Assembly: GCF_000003605.2 (NCBI RefSeq)
Contig: NW_003122912.1
Location: 102,520 to 138,706, forward strand
Length of the DNA: 36,187 nt
Direction of reading: 5' to 3'
Origin: Saccoglossus kowalevskii
Taxonomy: Eukaryota > Hemichordata > Enteropneusta > Harrimaniidae
Part shown: positions 19,322 to 28,990 of the stretch, piece after piece
Position numbering within the stretch: position 1 is the first letter of the stretch
Layout: each line of letters starts with the position of its first letter
Made by a program: the position numbers and the translations under genes
Notes under the pieces: model-generated
What the model saw: only the letters and a program-made list of their open reading frames with translations
Database searches by the model: none
What the model was told of the DNA's origin: nothing

Positions 19322-22308
19322 AAACAGGATGTCCTATATTTTCATACAGCTTTAACTTAAGATTTAACTTTAAGGCGGATATTACAAATATGCCTCAATG
19401 AAGATGTGCCAGAGGAAAAGGTTAGCAAAAACGTTCCTAGAGCTGTTGCAATGAATGCAGTTTTTGTAATAGGTCTTGAGCATGTAAATAACCTCGACTT
19501 TTCAACAGATGATAATGGTATTTATGGAAAACATTCATCTCTTTCAGAAAAATTAGAAGTTGAGTTCAATGAAGCAGGCAAAATTGAAGCTATAACTATG
19601 CTGGCTCGAGGACATAACAAAGAAGAACCCAGAGATAACATATTTATTGTGAGAAGGCAACACAGTTGGCACAGAAGTAATGATTTCAGTCGTGTAATAA
19701 CTAAAGTTGAACACAGCAGGTCTCATGCCACTAATTAACCAATGGCTGCTCGTTAAATGCCTTGAAAGAACCAATGAAATTTTTTAAATATTTTTTTTTA
19801 TTAAGTGCTCCCTGTTTGAGGGCGTAATCACCTGGGTCAAAGGTGAGACCAACATGTGGTCTTTTGTGTACTACTTAGCGGCTGTGTACCTGTGGGTTTA
19901 TTCTGTGTGTATTTGGATGTTCTAATCTTGGTGTTTTTCCAGTGATTTCTCTAGGTGCAATCAAAATACAGGAGGTGTTTCTTGTTTACCTGAGATTTGT
20001 AAGAGTTTGAGCTGACCAACATGTTAGTTTTTTCATATGGTTGATTACTGGCATGTTGATTTCCCATTTTTGAGCCATGTTTTCAACTTTCTTCGTCATT
20101 TTCATATAGCAATCTCGTCATATGTTAACATTGTCGTCTATGGAAATTCAATTAGTGGTACGAGCCCAGCAAGGAGTTAATGCACTACGCAATAATACAG
20201 TACAAAACACGTGCACAAATCTGGATTTGTCACCTCATGGAAACAGCAAGAGTAAAGATAAAGAATTGTTTATTAGAATAAAGCCATCAGTCTTGTTACA
20301 TGTCAAGGATAAACTGATGCTACAAAAAAGATAATCCGTTCATTTCATGGTATCGGTGGAGTTACAGAATTCAAGTCACCTAGAGATCTACCAAGAGATC
20401 GACAACAAATGTATAATGCTCTAAGAAAAGTTCCAGGACGAATTAAAAACCGTAATACTGGTCCACCAAAGACTCCAGACTACTCATGTCTCATGATGTT
20501 GGTAAACACAGGAAATTTTGTCAAAGACGTGTCACTTACTGTCAAATCAAGAAAAGGAAACATCACATTGCCAAGTACATCTGCAGCAACAGACACTCAT
20601 TTACAATGGATCAGAACATTCTGCAATGGGCAGAATCCCAAGACTCAACTGGAGATAGACATGACATATGAAGTTGGTCCTTACTACACAACAGTTCTTA
20701 CTATGGCACACCCTATGTTTGTCTTCCGAAAAAAACCATTAAAGCACCCAATTGTTTTGTTGGTATGATGACATCTTGCACAAGAGACGACGTCCAAGAC
20801 TACAAATATCTTGCATCAAATCTACATGGCGCTAAAACACTAATATATGGTACCGATGGTGAGCTGGCAATGGAAATATGACTTGAGAGATCATTCCCAA
20901 TTGAGGATGTTCCACAAATCACTCAAGCGTCCATATTAGATGCTTTGATCATTTAAAGTGGGATATGCAGGAGGAACTAAAACAGCTTCATGTAGCAAAT
21001 GAGAAACCGAGGGAGATAGTTCGAGCCATTTTGGGTGGAGAATTTGAGTGAAAGGTTTGGTTGATGTTGATGGCAGCAATTTTGACGAGGAGTGGTTCAA
21101 GTTAGAGAAATGTTCCCTGCTACATTTGTGGAGTGGATGAAGTCAACAAATGAAAGGGTTCGATCCCATGTCAACACTATTCGTAAATGCATGATAAAAT
21201 AAGTGCGGGTTCATGCTGGTCTTGGCAATCCTCCAAATAAATATGACAATCAGAGAAATGAATCAGTCAACAATGTAATTAAAGAAGAGATTGGTAGAAA
21301 AACAGTAGACCAGGTACATATTCATGAGTTGGTAAAAGAAAGAATAGTTGAAGACCAGAATAATGAAATGATAAAGGCAATATATTGCATGGGAGAGTAT
21401 CCTTTGGCAGATAACTATAAAAAGAATGCAGTCACTCCTTTGAAGTGGTCCCAAATAACACCAGATCAACGAAAATCATATATAAATAAAATAATGCTTA
21501 TGAAACCCGTGAAAGATCACTTTCTGGTTGGAGACACAGAAGTAAAACTGTCTGTAACTCTTGATGAATGTGACATTGGACACATGCTGCAGCAATACTT
21601 CATAAATACAGTGTGATTCCTCTGGAAAATAATAGTTATTGTGTCACAGAATTCGATGAAAGTTTTACAGTGAAACAAATAAGATCATTGATGTTTAAGT
21701 GCCACTGTAAGTTATTTTTTCGTACCAATGGACTTTGCCAACATATAATAGCAGTAGCTGAGAAGGCACATGTACTGAAAGATGTGATTGAGATCTACCA
21801 AAAAAAAGGAGAATAAAGCATCTGCAGTAGTATTCAAAATGCTGCCTATCAATGCTGGTGAAAAGCATGCAAATAGAAAAAGAAAACGCCTGAACAACAT
21901 ACAAAAACTACCAATTATAGAAGAAGATCCAAATGACCTCTCCCATCCGAAATTGCCATTATATACCGCATACTACCATAATGATGAGCCATTTGATATA
22001 GTTTTCATTAAAGATTAACCTCAAGCAACTCAGTGCATTAGCTGTGAATTATCATTGCCACGAAGAATGTCAATATTACCCATGGATATAGTCTTTTCTC
22101 ATCTGGAGCGATGGAAATACCCAGTAAAAGATGTAAATGGGAAAATTCAAGAAAAGAAAGTGACAAAGTAAAAAACAACCAATCGTGTGTACAGAAACGA
22201 CATCCTTACTTTTGGAAGGGAATCATACGAATAGGACAAAATGTTGGGCACAGACTAAAGGAAAGTCACAAGAAGCTAATAAAAGACACGTTTGGCCTTC
22301 AATTATAA
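19322..22308 (+). pseudogene. MULE-type transposase with SWIM zinc finger, broken
   Basis: The first visible exon follows a classic acceptor (TATTTCTCTCTTGGTCTACAG, ending 19321) and reads QDVLYFHTALT, one stop, then LTLRRILQICLNEDVPEEKV, MNAVFVIGLEHVNNLDFSTD, DNGIYGKHSS and RRQHSWHR (to 19738). Later pieces are FHGIGGVTEFKSPRDLPRDR, IDMTYEVGPYYTTVLTMAHP (first Asp, about 20660), then a frame change, YGTDGELAM (second Asp, near 20850) and NQRNESVNNVIKEEIG (Glu, near 21260). The SWIM finger CHCKLFFRTNGLCQH spans 21700-21744. C-terminal pieces include KRHPYFWKG and LKESHKKLIKDTFGLQL. At least four shifts or stops (near 19358, 20330, 20768, 20878, 20955) kill it. About 380 bases at 19739-20120 are non-coding and may be an intron or insertion. 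The enzyme would recognise the TIRs that bound this element. Confidence 0.82.
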
Positions 22309-23404
22309 TTGTTAATAAAATAGCTTATATCGTATTTCATCATGTCAGTTATTAGTCCCTGTCGGACAAATTCAAAAGCGAATTTTGTATTTTGGTTTTG
22401 TTCTTCCGTTGTCATATATATACGCCATTTTTTTCTCATTTAGTTAACCTTTCATCGACTGGCAGCCATTCGAAATCGACATTTTAACATGGGTTACTGA
22501 TGAACATGCACTGATGTTATTTCATTCCATCGGGTTCATGCTTCAACTAATTTTGATATGAACGGACATAATGTTTTGTGCAAATCGTTAAACAACCAGT
22601 GAACTCAAAACTTGTCTGTTTTGTAGTTTTGTATCTAACCAGCAGAATGTTACATGTTGGGATTCACATTGGATACCATTATATCTCAATTTGTGATTAG
22701 TCATAATCGATTAAGTAATTGACAGGGAATGTCAAATCACAACCTAAATAACATTTCATAAACGAGTACTCAAGTGAAGGAATGTTTCTCCTCCAAAATA
22801 TGCAAATTCAAGGTCATGTGTCATATTGTCATTTTGCTATTTTCATTTGTACATAAGGATGTCAAGAAATTCCCATGTTTTATTAAGAAATGTTGTTTGT
22901 TCAATTGTTAAGTTTTCTACCAGATACATATTTCAAATGCACATGGTTCAAGAAATGTGGACGAACTATAACCTGGTTATGATACATATATCTAGTTCCA
23001 AGAGAATTAATATACCGTTTACTAAAACGTTGAACTGGAATACATACTCCGTAGTCACGCAATATTCAATGAATATATACTGGCTATGAATTGTTTGCAG
23101 ATCTATAACTCAACTGCAAAAACACTACTTGTATTATTGAATGATACCTTAAAATGTTGGCTGTAGACAACATCATATGAGTAGTTAAAGCCGTGTTTTG
23201 GTTAGATAAATCTATGTATGCGTTATGGTTAGCCGTCCATTTACAAATGTAGCAAACGTTTGTTGTAGTGTTCAATGTTCACGTTTTATCGTAATAATAA
23301 AAATACGGACTATACTAACTTTCAATGCACCAGTATTCATGTAATTTATTTAGTTACGTTTTATTAAGGGAATACATGTTTTTATAAATCGTGCCAGGCA
23401 TGAA
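22309..23404. other. MULE interior between transposase and right TIR
   Basis: AT-rich with no convincing frame. It presumably holds the transposase 3' UTR and spacer. An ATGCAAAT word occurs near 22800. Nothing else noted. Confidence 0.4.
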
Positions 23405-23901
23405 AAACGAAACGAGCCATTTACTAATTAAAATATTGTTATTTTCGGCAATATTTTATGTAATTACATACACGACTGAAAAATGAATATACTGGTCAAG
23501 TTTCGTCCGACAGTTGTGAACATTGTACACGCAGAACACTTGTTTTGCTGATTACAGATTTTTGATTATCTGTAATTAGGGAAACGAGCCATTTACTAAT
23601 TAAAATATTGTTATTTTCGGCATTTTTTTATGTAATTACATACACGACTGAAGGTTGAATATACTGGTCAAGTTTCGTCCGACAGTTGTGAATATTGTAC
23701 GCGTGGGAAATTTGTTTCGCTGATTACAGATTTTCGATTATCTGTAATTAGCGAAACGAGTCATTTACTAATTAAACTATTGTTATTTTCGGCAAATATT
23801 TTGTAAATATTGTGCGTATAAAACCCATTTTCTCTTTTGCAGTTTATTTTTTATTATGTATGCCATCCCGTTTCGTTTCGTTTCTTCGATTACAATAAGC
23901 C
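23405..23901 (-). repeat. right terminal inverted repeat with two hairpin units plus a partial
   Basis: Reverse complement of the left end. Hairpins at 23542-23585 and 23714-23757 (172-bp period), with the 23401-23470 part of a third unit at the inner edge. Between units are the inverted CATACACGACTGAA and CGACAGTTGTGAA blocks. The outer 110 bp end in TACAATAAGCC at 23901. One hairpin unit fewer than the left end. Confidence 0.85.
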
Positions 23902-23910
23902 GAATAATAT
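23902..23910 (+). repeat. right 9-bp target-site duplication of the MULE
   Basis: GAATAATAT directly abuts the terminal ...CAATAAGCC and is identical to 12422-12430. Confidence 0.85.
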
Positions 23911-24026
23911 GTTTGCACTCCGACACGACTGACATGATTGACCGCATTACGATTTCATGTGCATTCGCACAGACCATCCACGCTCAGGCGATGCGACGGT
24001 AATTAGTGCAATGTCGCACTATCAGC

Positions 24027-24066
24027 ACCGGTTTAATATTTTCTCAGCGACACGCCGTAAAAACAT
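24027..24066 (+). repeat. right copy of the direct repeat flanking the MULE
   Basis: ACCGGTTTAATATT ... CCGTAAAAACAT, 35/40 identical and in the same orientation as 12360-12399. It lies ~115 bp beyond the right target duplication. Confidence 0.6.
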
Positions 24067-24189
24067 ACTTATCCTCTAAATGCACTCCATGATGCAAGAC
24101 ACTCGGGATACGCTAAGAGTTATTACTAGCATTGTATCGAGGTTAACCTTGAACACACGTTCCTGTATCTCGTGTATTTATTCCATCGT

Positions 24190-24335
24190 GATTCGATGAA
24201 TAGCCATATGTGGTTCATAGCTCTCTTGTCGGCCCCAGAGGCGACTGACAAGATACAAAACCATACTACGAATATAAATAAAAATGTAAAAATCAGTTGT
24301 CAGTCGTACAAAAGAGCTATGGAACCGCTGCTATG
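24190..24335. repeat. small foldback
   Basis: GGTTCATAGCTCTCTTGT (from ~24212) pairs with ACAAAAGAGCTATGGAACC (to ~24326). The arms extend imperfectly through GAATAGCCATATG / ATGAATATAGCC. The loop is ~75 bp and contains a TTGTCAGTCG / CGACTGACAAG pair as well. No coding content. It may be a MITE. Confidence 0.5.
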
Positions 24336-24779
24336 AATATAGCCGCTGGTTGTTGCCTGTCAGTGACCAGTTCGTGCAATAAAACAGCGCAGCAAAGTGT
24401 TCAATTCGCCCAATAACATACACTACTTTATTAAGACAGCGTCCATGTAATAACAGATACACATCACGCATTGTATTCTATCAAAACAATTATTATACTG
24501 TAATTTTCATAGCGAAATTTGAGACATCAAATCACACTGCCATATCGTTTTATGCGTAACTGCGCATACGTGATAAATTCAAATTAGTACTATTTTCTAT
24601 CATTAAACAAATAATTTATGCGATAAACCATCACAACATACATGAACACATTAAATAATATACATTCTTTATTATGAAACTACAATTTGATAAGAGAAGT
24701 GTGTATCAGAAAAAATAACACAAAATGTTTACTATGCAAATTTATTATCCCTTGTTTTGCGAACCCGCCGAATGAACAG
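24336..24779. other. unassigned AT-rich DNA
   Basis: No frame, repeat or motif that I can support, apart from an ATGCAAAT word near 24735. Confidence 0.4.
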
Positions 24780-24897
24780 AAGCCGAAAATGAAATAAAAA
24801 TAAACTTTTATTTCAGCGTAATTTTCGCGCCCGCCGAGTTGTCAGCGCAAAACATTGCTAAAAAAAACTTATTTTTATTTTCATTTTTTTCCGCTTC
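24780..24897. repeat. imperfect inverted repeat with GCCCGCCGA words
   Basis: GCCGAAAATGAAATAAAAATAAAC at the left pairs with GTTTTTTTTAG / AACTTATTTTTATTTTCATT at the right. AACCCGCCGAATGA and GCCCGCCGAGTTG are a second matched pair in direct orientation. Probably a remnant of a small dispersed element. Confidence 0.4.
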
Positions 24898-26097
24898 CCG
24901 CATAACAAACCCAAGTTGCATTTTCGTGGGAGTATCATGATCAAAGTACCGAAGTCTCGCACAGATTAGAAAAAGGTTATACATGGAATAAAATGTTATT
25001 TCATTTCTTCTCTCCGATCAATGATCTCACTTACAATTTTTTGAGAATCACACAAATCTAATGGGAAAAAAATTAATTTTATTTTTTTTCCGCCCTCCTC
25101 AAAAAAAAATTGCCTTATAAAAACTCGAGAAACCACGAATAAAAAAGTCCGGCCTAATTGGGCAGAGATTACCTACACTAGAAAAGCCTGGGTTTGGGGG
25201 CCAAAAAGTGATTTTAAAATGATTAAAGCCAAATAAAAAAAATGCCCTGGAGATATTTACACAAGCTATCATAATGCCAAGTTTCAGAAAAATAGACTGA
25301 AGGGTTTTTGAGCTACCTTTGTCTACAGCACACGGCCTACAGATTGTGATAGCATTAGTTTAAAAAAAGTCCAGCATTTCAATTTTAACAGCAATAGAGA
25401 AAGGAATATGCAATATTTTAGTGTAGGTCGCCGCCATATTGATTTTTTCGGGTGGCTAACGTGCTTTGTTTATTGTTTGGACAATATATGTACCACGTTT
25501 GCTTGCATCACCAACCGAAGATTTTTCCATATTTAATCTGCTGGGCTATGATTAAAAATGGCTAAACTTTTAAAAATTGCATGCAAATTATTTACTTCCA
25601 TTTCGACAACTTTAATTTCTTATAATGACTATAATTTTAAAAGTTTAAAATGCTGAAATAACATTGTATTTGCCTGAACTGAAAAGTTCTAGAACAATTA
25701 TGAAATATATTTCGCAATTCTAAACAAATAACTATTTTACATATTTTTGATTAAATATATAGAAATGCCACAACATTTTAAATAGTGCAAATTGTTCAAC
25801 TTTTTGAATGTGACTGGCCACCACTGACCATGCTTCATGGTGACGAAAAGACTTGTGATAAATGTTGATTATGATTCCCAGGACAGATAAACCGTGAAAA
25901 GTTATGTTTAAGGTAACAAAAAATGGAGATTTGGGTTCACTATGAATGACCACCTTTCTGGAATCATAGCCAGTAATGATCAGATCAATTTCACTTATGA
26001 TTTTGATAAACAGTTTTCAGCAGTCATTGATGGTTAGACATGATTGATTGTAGTCGATCATAAAAAAAATGTGTAATCACGTGTAGTGCCTTAAAAA
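24898..26097. other. non-coding, repeat-like stretch
   Basis: Homopolymer A/T runs, a phrase AAGTTTCAGAAAAATAGACTG followed by TTTTTGAGCTAC, and GGTCGCCGCCATATTG near 25430. Their style resembles dispersed-repeat consensus sequence, but I cannot pair them with another copy in the window. No coding frame is convincing. Confidence 0.35.
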
Positions 26098-26105
26098 ACA
26101 CGTTA

Positions 26106-26334
26106 AATATATTTGTGTGTTTGCGATTACAACAGTTTTTAGTAATTTTAAAAATAAAGCCGATTCAGCTCGTCTGGCTTAAAAAATATTGGAAAAAGCT
26201 GACTACTAGCACTTAATGTACCAGTGTTCTTATTTGAAGAGATCTAGACTTTATTACTTGCGTGTTTACTAGATTGCTATCTGCATCGGTAATGTCCAGA
26301 GAACATGACATTTTTACAGATATTGAGGTTAACG
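26106..26334 (+). repeat. dispersed module, copy 1
   Basis: About 220 bp (TGTGTGTTTGCG ... GCCGATTCAGCTCGTCTGGC ... TTAACGACA) is ~90% identical to copy 2 at 27782-28004. An 8-bp direct repeat ACACGTTA borders this copy (26098-26105 and 26335-26342), a possible target duplication. It is non-coding and has no terminal inverted repeats. Confidence 0.6.
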
Positions 26335-26342
26335 ACACGTTA

Positions 26343-26560
26343 TTGTCATCTCTACAACATCTCTATAGAAAATACCAGTCCATGTGGAACCAAGCATTTC
26401 AGCTGCGCAGTTCAAGCCATTGTGTAATTTAGCTTGTATACCTATATATTGTATATATGGTTGAGTGATGCCGGATTCTGAAATATAAAAACGTCACTTC
26501 AGGTTCTAACCCATAACCGAAAGAGAATGTGTCGTTACTAGAGGGACATTCGCAAGCCGC
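26343..26560. other. unassigned
   Basis: No gene or repeat recognised. It leads into the CRE-bearing candidate promoter. Confidence 0.35.
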
Positions 26561-26565
26561 ATGTC

Positions 26566-26573
26566 TGACGTCA
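26566..26573 (+). promoter_or_regulatory. CRE palindrome TGACGTCA upstream of a candidate gene start
   Basis: Perfect cAMP-response-element consensus 120 bp upstream of an ATG that is followed at once by a strong donor. It is one of five such octamers in the window, so it may be coincidental. Confidence 0.3.
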
Positions 26574-26692
26574 CAGTCAACTACTTACATGTGAACTCAC
26601 GTATTTTCTTGGTCAGTACGATCTGCCCAGGAAAGATTACCCGGGAACGAGTACATGTCCAGCAGCAGCGCTCAACATCAAGATGCAATTTC

Positions 26693-27072
26693 TTTATAAA
26701 GGTAAGGTCATAGAAATATGTTATGGAATAGAGGTAATACTGCAGGTAATCAAACACAAATGTTTCCCATTAATTATAGAATATTTACTGTCATTTTTCG
26801 TATGCAGTTAGTGTAGTGTAAAACTTATTACTGACAATCAATAATACGATGATTGCTCAATATGAGTATACTTTAAAATACAAACTTAATTAAACATAAA
26901 ACCAATTGCGATACTGAGACGTTGGACTAGTAATCAAGTGTGTATTGATTTCTAGACCTAGTAAACGGAAGTCAACACGACAATTTTCATTTCCTTCACT
27001 CCAGGTCATATGTTCTTATTGAAGCAGCCGCCACTGAGATGCACTATTCTCGTGTTCATGACGGTTTTACTT
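26693..27072 (+). CDS. candidate 5' end of a type II membrane protein gene (two exons)
   Basis: ATG at 26693 opens MQFLYK and is spliced after G at 26701 (donor GTAAGG). A classic acceptor (TTTTCATTTCCTTCACTCCAG, ending 27004) leads to exon 27005-27072. The phases join (1 then 2 bases) to give Gly, followed by HMFLLKQPPLRCTILVFMTV-LL and a GTAATG donor in phase 0. This is a short basic cytoplasmic tail followed by a hydrophobic anchor, as in Golgi glycosyl- or sulfotransferases. No catalytic exon is visible downstream before the BEL element. The rest may lie beyond the window or be lost. Confidence 0.35.
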
Positions 27073-27752
27073 GTAATGTAATTCAGTGGTCTAGTCGTTT
27101 GAAACAAAATCTGCGATTAAACCATAAATGTGATAGACCTTACCGTGAAACCTCAACTTCCTATAACTGGGTGGCATGTGCCGTGATGCGTTGTGGAATA
27201 TAAAGCCCCCTAACTATCGCATTTTTAGCATTGACTACAACGTCAACTCATGAGCGCGGTATCGTCAGAGCCCCAACCCCAAGTTCATGAATTTATAATC
27301 AAACAACCTGTTCATCTACGGATTATTTTTCAGAATCAATAATCTATTTTGTTGGATACAAAATTAAACATCTACAATAGCTACTTATTTTTTTCACTAT
27401 TTCTGTGTATATTTGCCTGCGACTTCAATCCGCACACCCTAACGTACATCGCTAAACATAAAAATTTCGTAACGAAGTAATTTGCATAATTGTTTACCAT
27501 CTTCAATATCACCAGACAAAATCAACAAAATACTTTATAACGAACCTGATGCGCCGTACTTGGTCATTTTGAATCAAACTTCAATTAGTGTATACCGTAT
27601 CTTTTAATTATGACTCGTTTAGTCTGCTGATATAGTTTGCGATTCATGCATATAATTCAAATGTTGCCATTACTTTGGTGAGTTTTTCTTTTATATGGCG
27701 ATACATAGTAATAATTATTATGATGCTTAAGCCATGTAATCCCTCCCCGCTC
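27073..27752. other. unassigned, possible intron
   Basis: AT-rich, with no convincing exon on either strand. It would be intronic to the candidate gene starting at 26693. Confidence 0.35.
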
Positions 27753-28141
27753 TATCGCGAATTGTCGGTTCAAAAATGCATGTGTGTTTGCGTTTACAAG
27801 TGTTTTTAGTAATTTCAAAAATAAAGCCGATTCAGCTCGTCTGGCTTAAACAATATTGGAAAAAGCTGACTACTAGCACTTAATGTACCAGTGTTCTTAT
27901 TTGAAGAGTTCTAGACTTTATTACTTGCGTGTTTACGAGATTGCTATCTGCATCGGTAATGTCCAGAGAACCGGACATTTTTATTGATATTAAGATTAAC
28001 GACAGTGTTCTTATTTGAAGAGTTCTAGACTTTATTACCTGCGTGTTTATGAGATTGCTATCTGCATTGGTAATGTCCAGAGAACAGGACATTTTTATTG
28101 ATATTAAGATTATCGCGAATTGTCGGTTCAAAAATGCATGT
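27753..28141 (+). repeat. dispersed module, copy 2, with internal tandem duplication and 31-bp flanking direct repeats
   Basis: A 31-bp sequence (TATCGCGAATTGTCGG ... ATGCATGT) occurs at 27753-27783 and identically at 28111-28141. Between them is a copy of the 26.1-kb module whose last ~113 bp (GTGTTCTTATTTGAAG ... GATATTAAGATTA) is duplicated in tandem. The repeated peptide that can be read from the minus strand (83 codons) is a by-product of this tandem copy, not a gene. Confidence 0.75.
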
Positions 28142-28543
28142 AGTCACCCCTCCACTAATCTATTGAAATGTTATACTTTTATTGAAGTTTCGATGCGTGT
28201 ATATGTGTGCAAATAGTTTTGAATATTACACGTCATGACAAGGAGAGGTCATCGTTACTAAAAATATTAAATTAAAATTTAACAAACTGCCCAAGATAAA
28301 TAAAATTGCGAGAGTCGGGGGCTCAAAGTAATGAACATATCCTAAATAATATTTGAGTGAGTATTTTTGAGAGCATCATACAACGCATAATTTCTTTGGT
28401 ACCCACAAACATCGATGTGTTAGGCACTGGACAGGGGATTTCTTTTACTCGCTTACTTTCTTCGAAAAAAACAACAGAAAATCATACGCACGTCCAATTA
28501 TAACAGATACATGCATAATCAACACACCAGAACTAAGTATCAC
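28142..28543. other. unassigned
   Basis: No repeat or RNA gene seen. The minus strand continues the frame of the candidate exon to its right but past its likely donor. Confidence 0.35.
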
Positions 28544-28990
28544 CCTGCAGGGCAAGAGAGATTTGCACGTGTCGTCATGTTTAACAAAGTTATAATTATA
28601 ATTCAGATGAGAACAGTGGTTTTTTGGGGGGACAGCTTCCAGTTGCGTGCGTATACACATCGCTGGGACTATTTTCCATGCTAAAAACATCTAAATAAAA
28701 TATAAAGGCATGGTCAACACTGCATTTTCATTCACAATAAGCTCCGGTTCCCCATGGTTTCCGAGTAGTTGCATTTGTGTTTCGCCCATGCCGGACATTT
28801 GTTTCCAAAAACGATCGTTACATACTCACACGTCTGTAACTGGCCATAAAAAGTATCTCAAATCAAACATTTATCATAAATAATCTTTAAAAACGTTACT
28901 CACCGGAGATTTTCCTGAACGTGTAGTCTTGTCGATTACTAAACTTAAACAATATGGAAATATACCACACCTTGCGCGATTCTTATTGGC
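28544..28990 (-). CDS. candidate 5' end of a minus-strand gene (non-coding first exon plus coding exon)
   Basis: On the minus strand, a CCAAT box (28989-28985) is followed by TATATTT and by a short exon ending at 28904 at the donor GTGAGT. An acceptor (CTTTATATTTTATTTAG, ending 28691) is followed directly by ATG. The coding exon 28690-28544 has 49 codons in phase 0: MFLAWKIVPAMCIRTQLEAV, then PPKNHCSHLNYNYNF and HDDTCKSLLPCR. It ends at GTGATA. The Cys-rich, possibly lumenal sequence suggests a secreted or membrane protein. I do not recognise it and no further exons are certain. Confidence 0.25.

Larger units (their letters stand above)
12431..23901 (+). mobile_element. MULE/Mutator-like DNA transposon with long TIRs, 11,471 bp
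   Basis: Both ends are defined by inverted GGCTTATTGT-ATCGAAGAAACG termini bordered by an exact 9-bp duplication. Terminal repeats are ~650 bp (left) and ~500 bp (right). A plus-strand transposase remnant with MULE-type D, D, E motifs and a SWIM finger lies near the right end. Nested or captured material makes up most of the left interior: a CArG minisatellite, a GCTGCAAGCAGCG-headed repeat and an antisense LINE. The transposase is broken, so this copy is no longer autonomous, but the ends look well preserved and could in principle be acted on in trans. Confidence 0.85.

Noticed and set aside
21157..21167. GGTTCGATCCC, a tRNA/SINE B-box match
   Set aside because: It lies inside transposase-derived sequence, with no upstream A-box or cloverleaf.
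27880..28131. 83-codon minus-strand frame with a repeated peptide
   Set aside because: Produced by the tandem duplication of a non-coding module. The related copy at 26.1 kb does not keep the frame.
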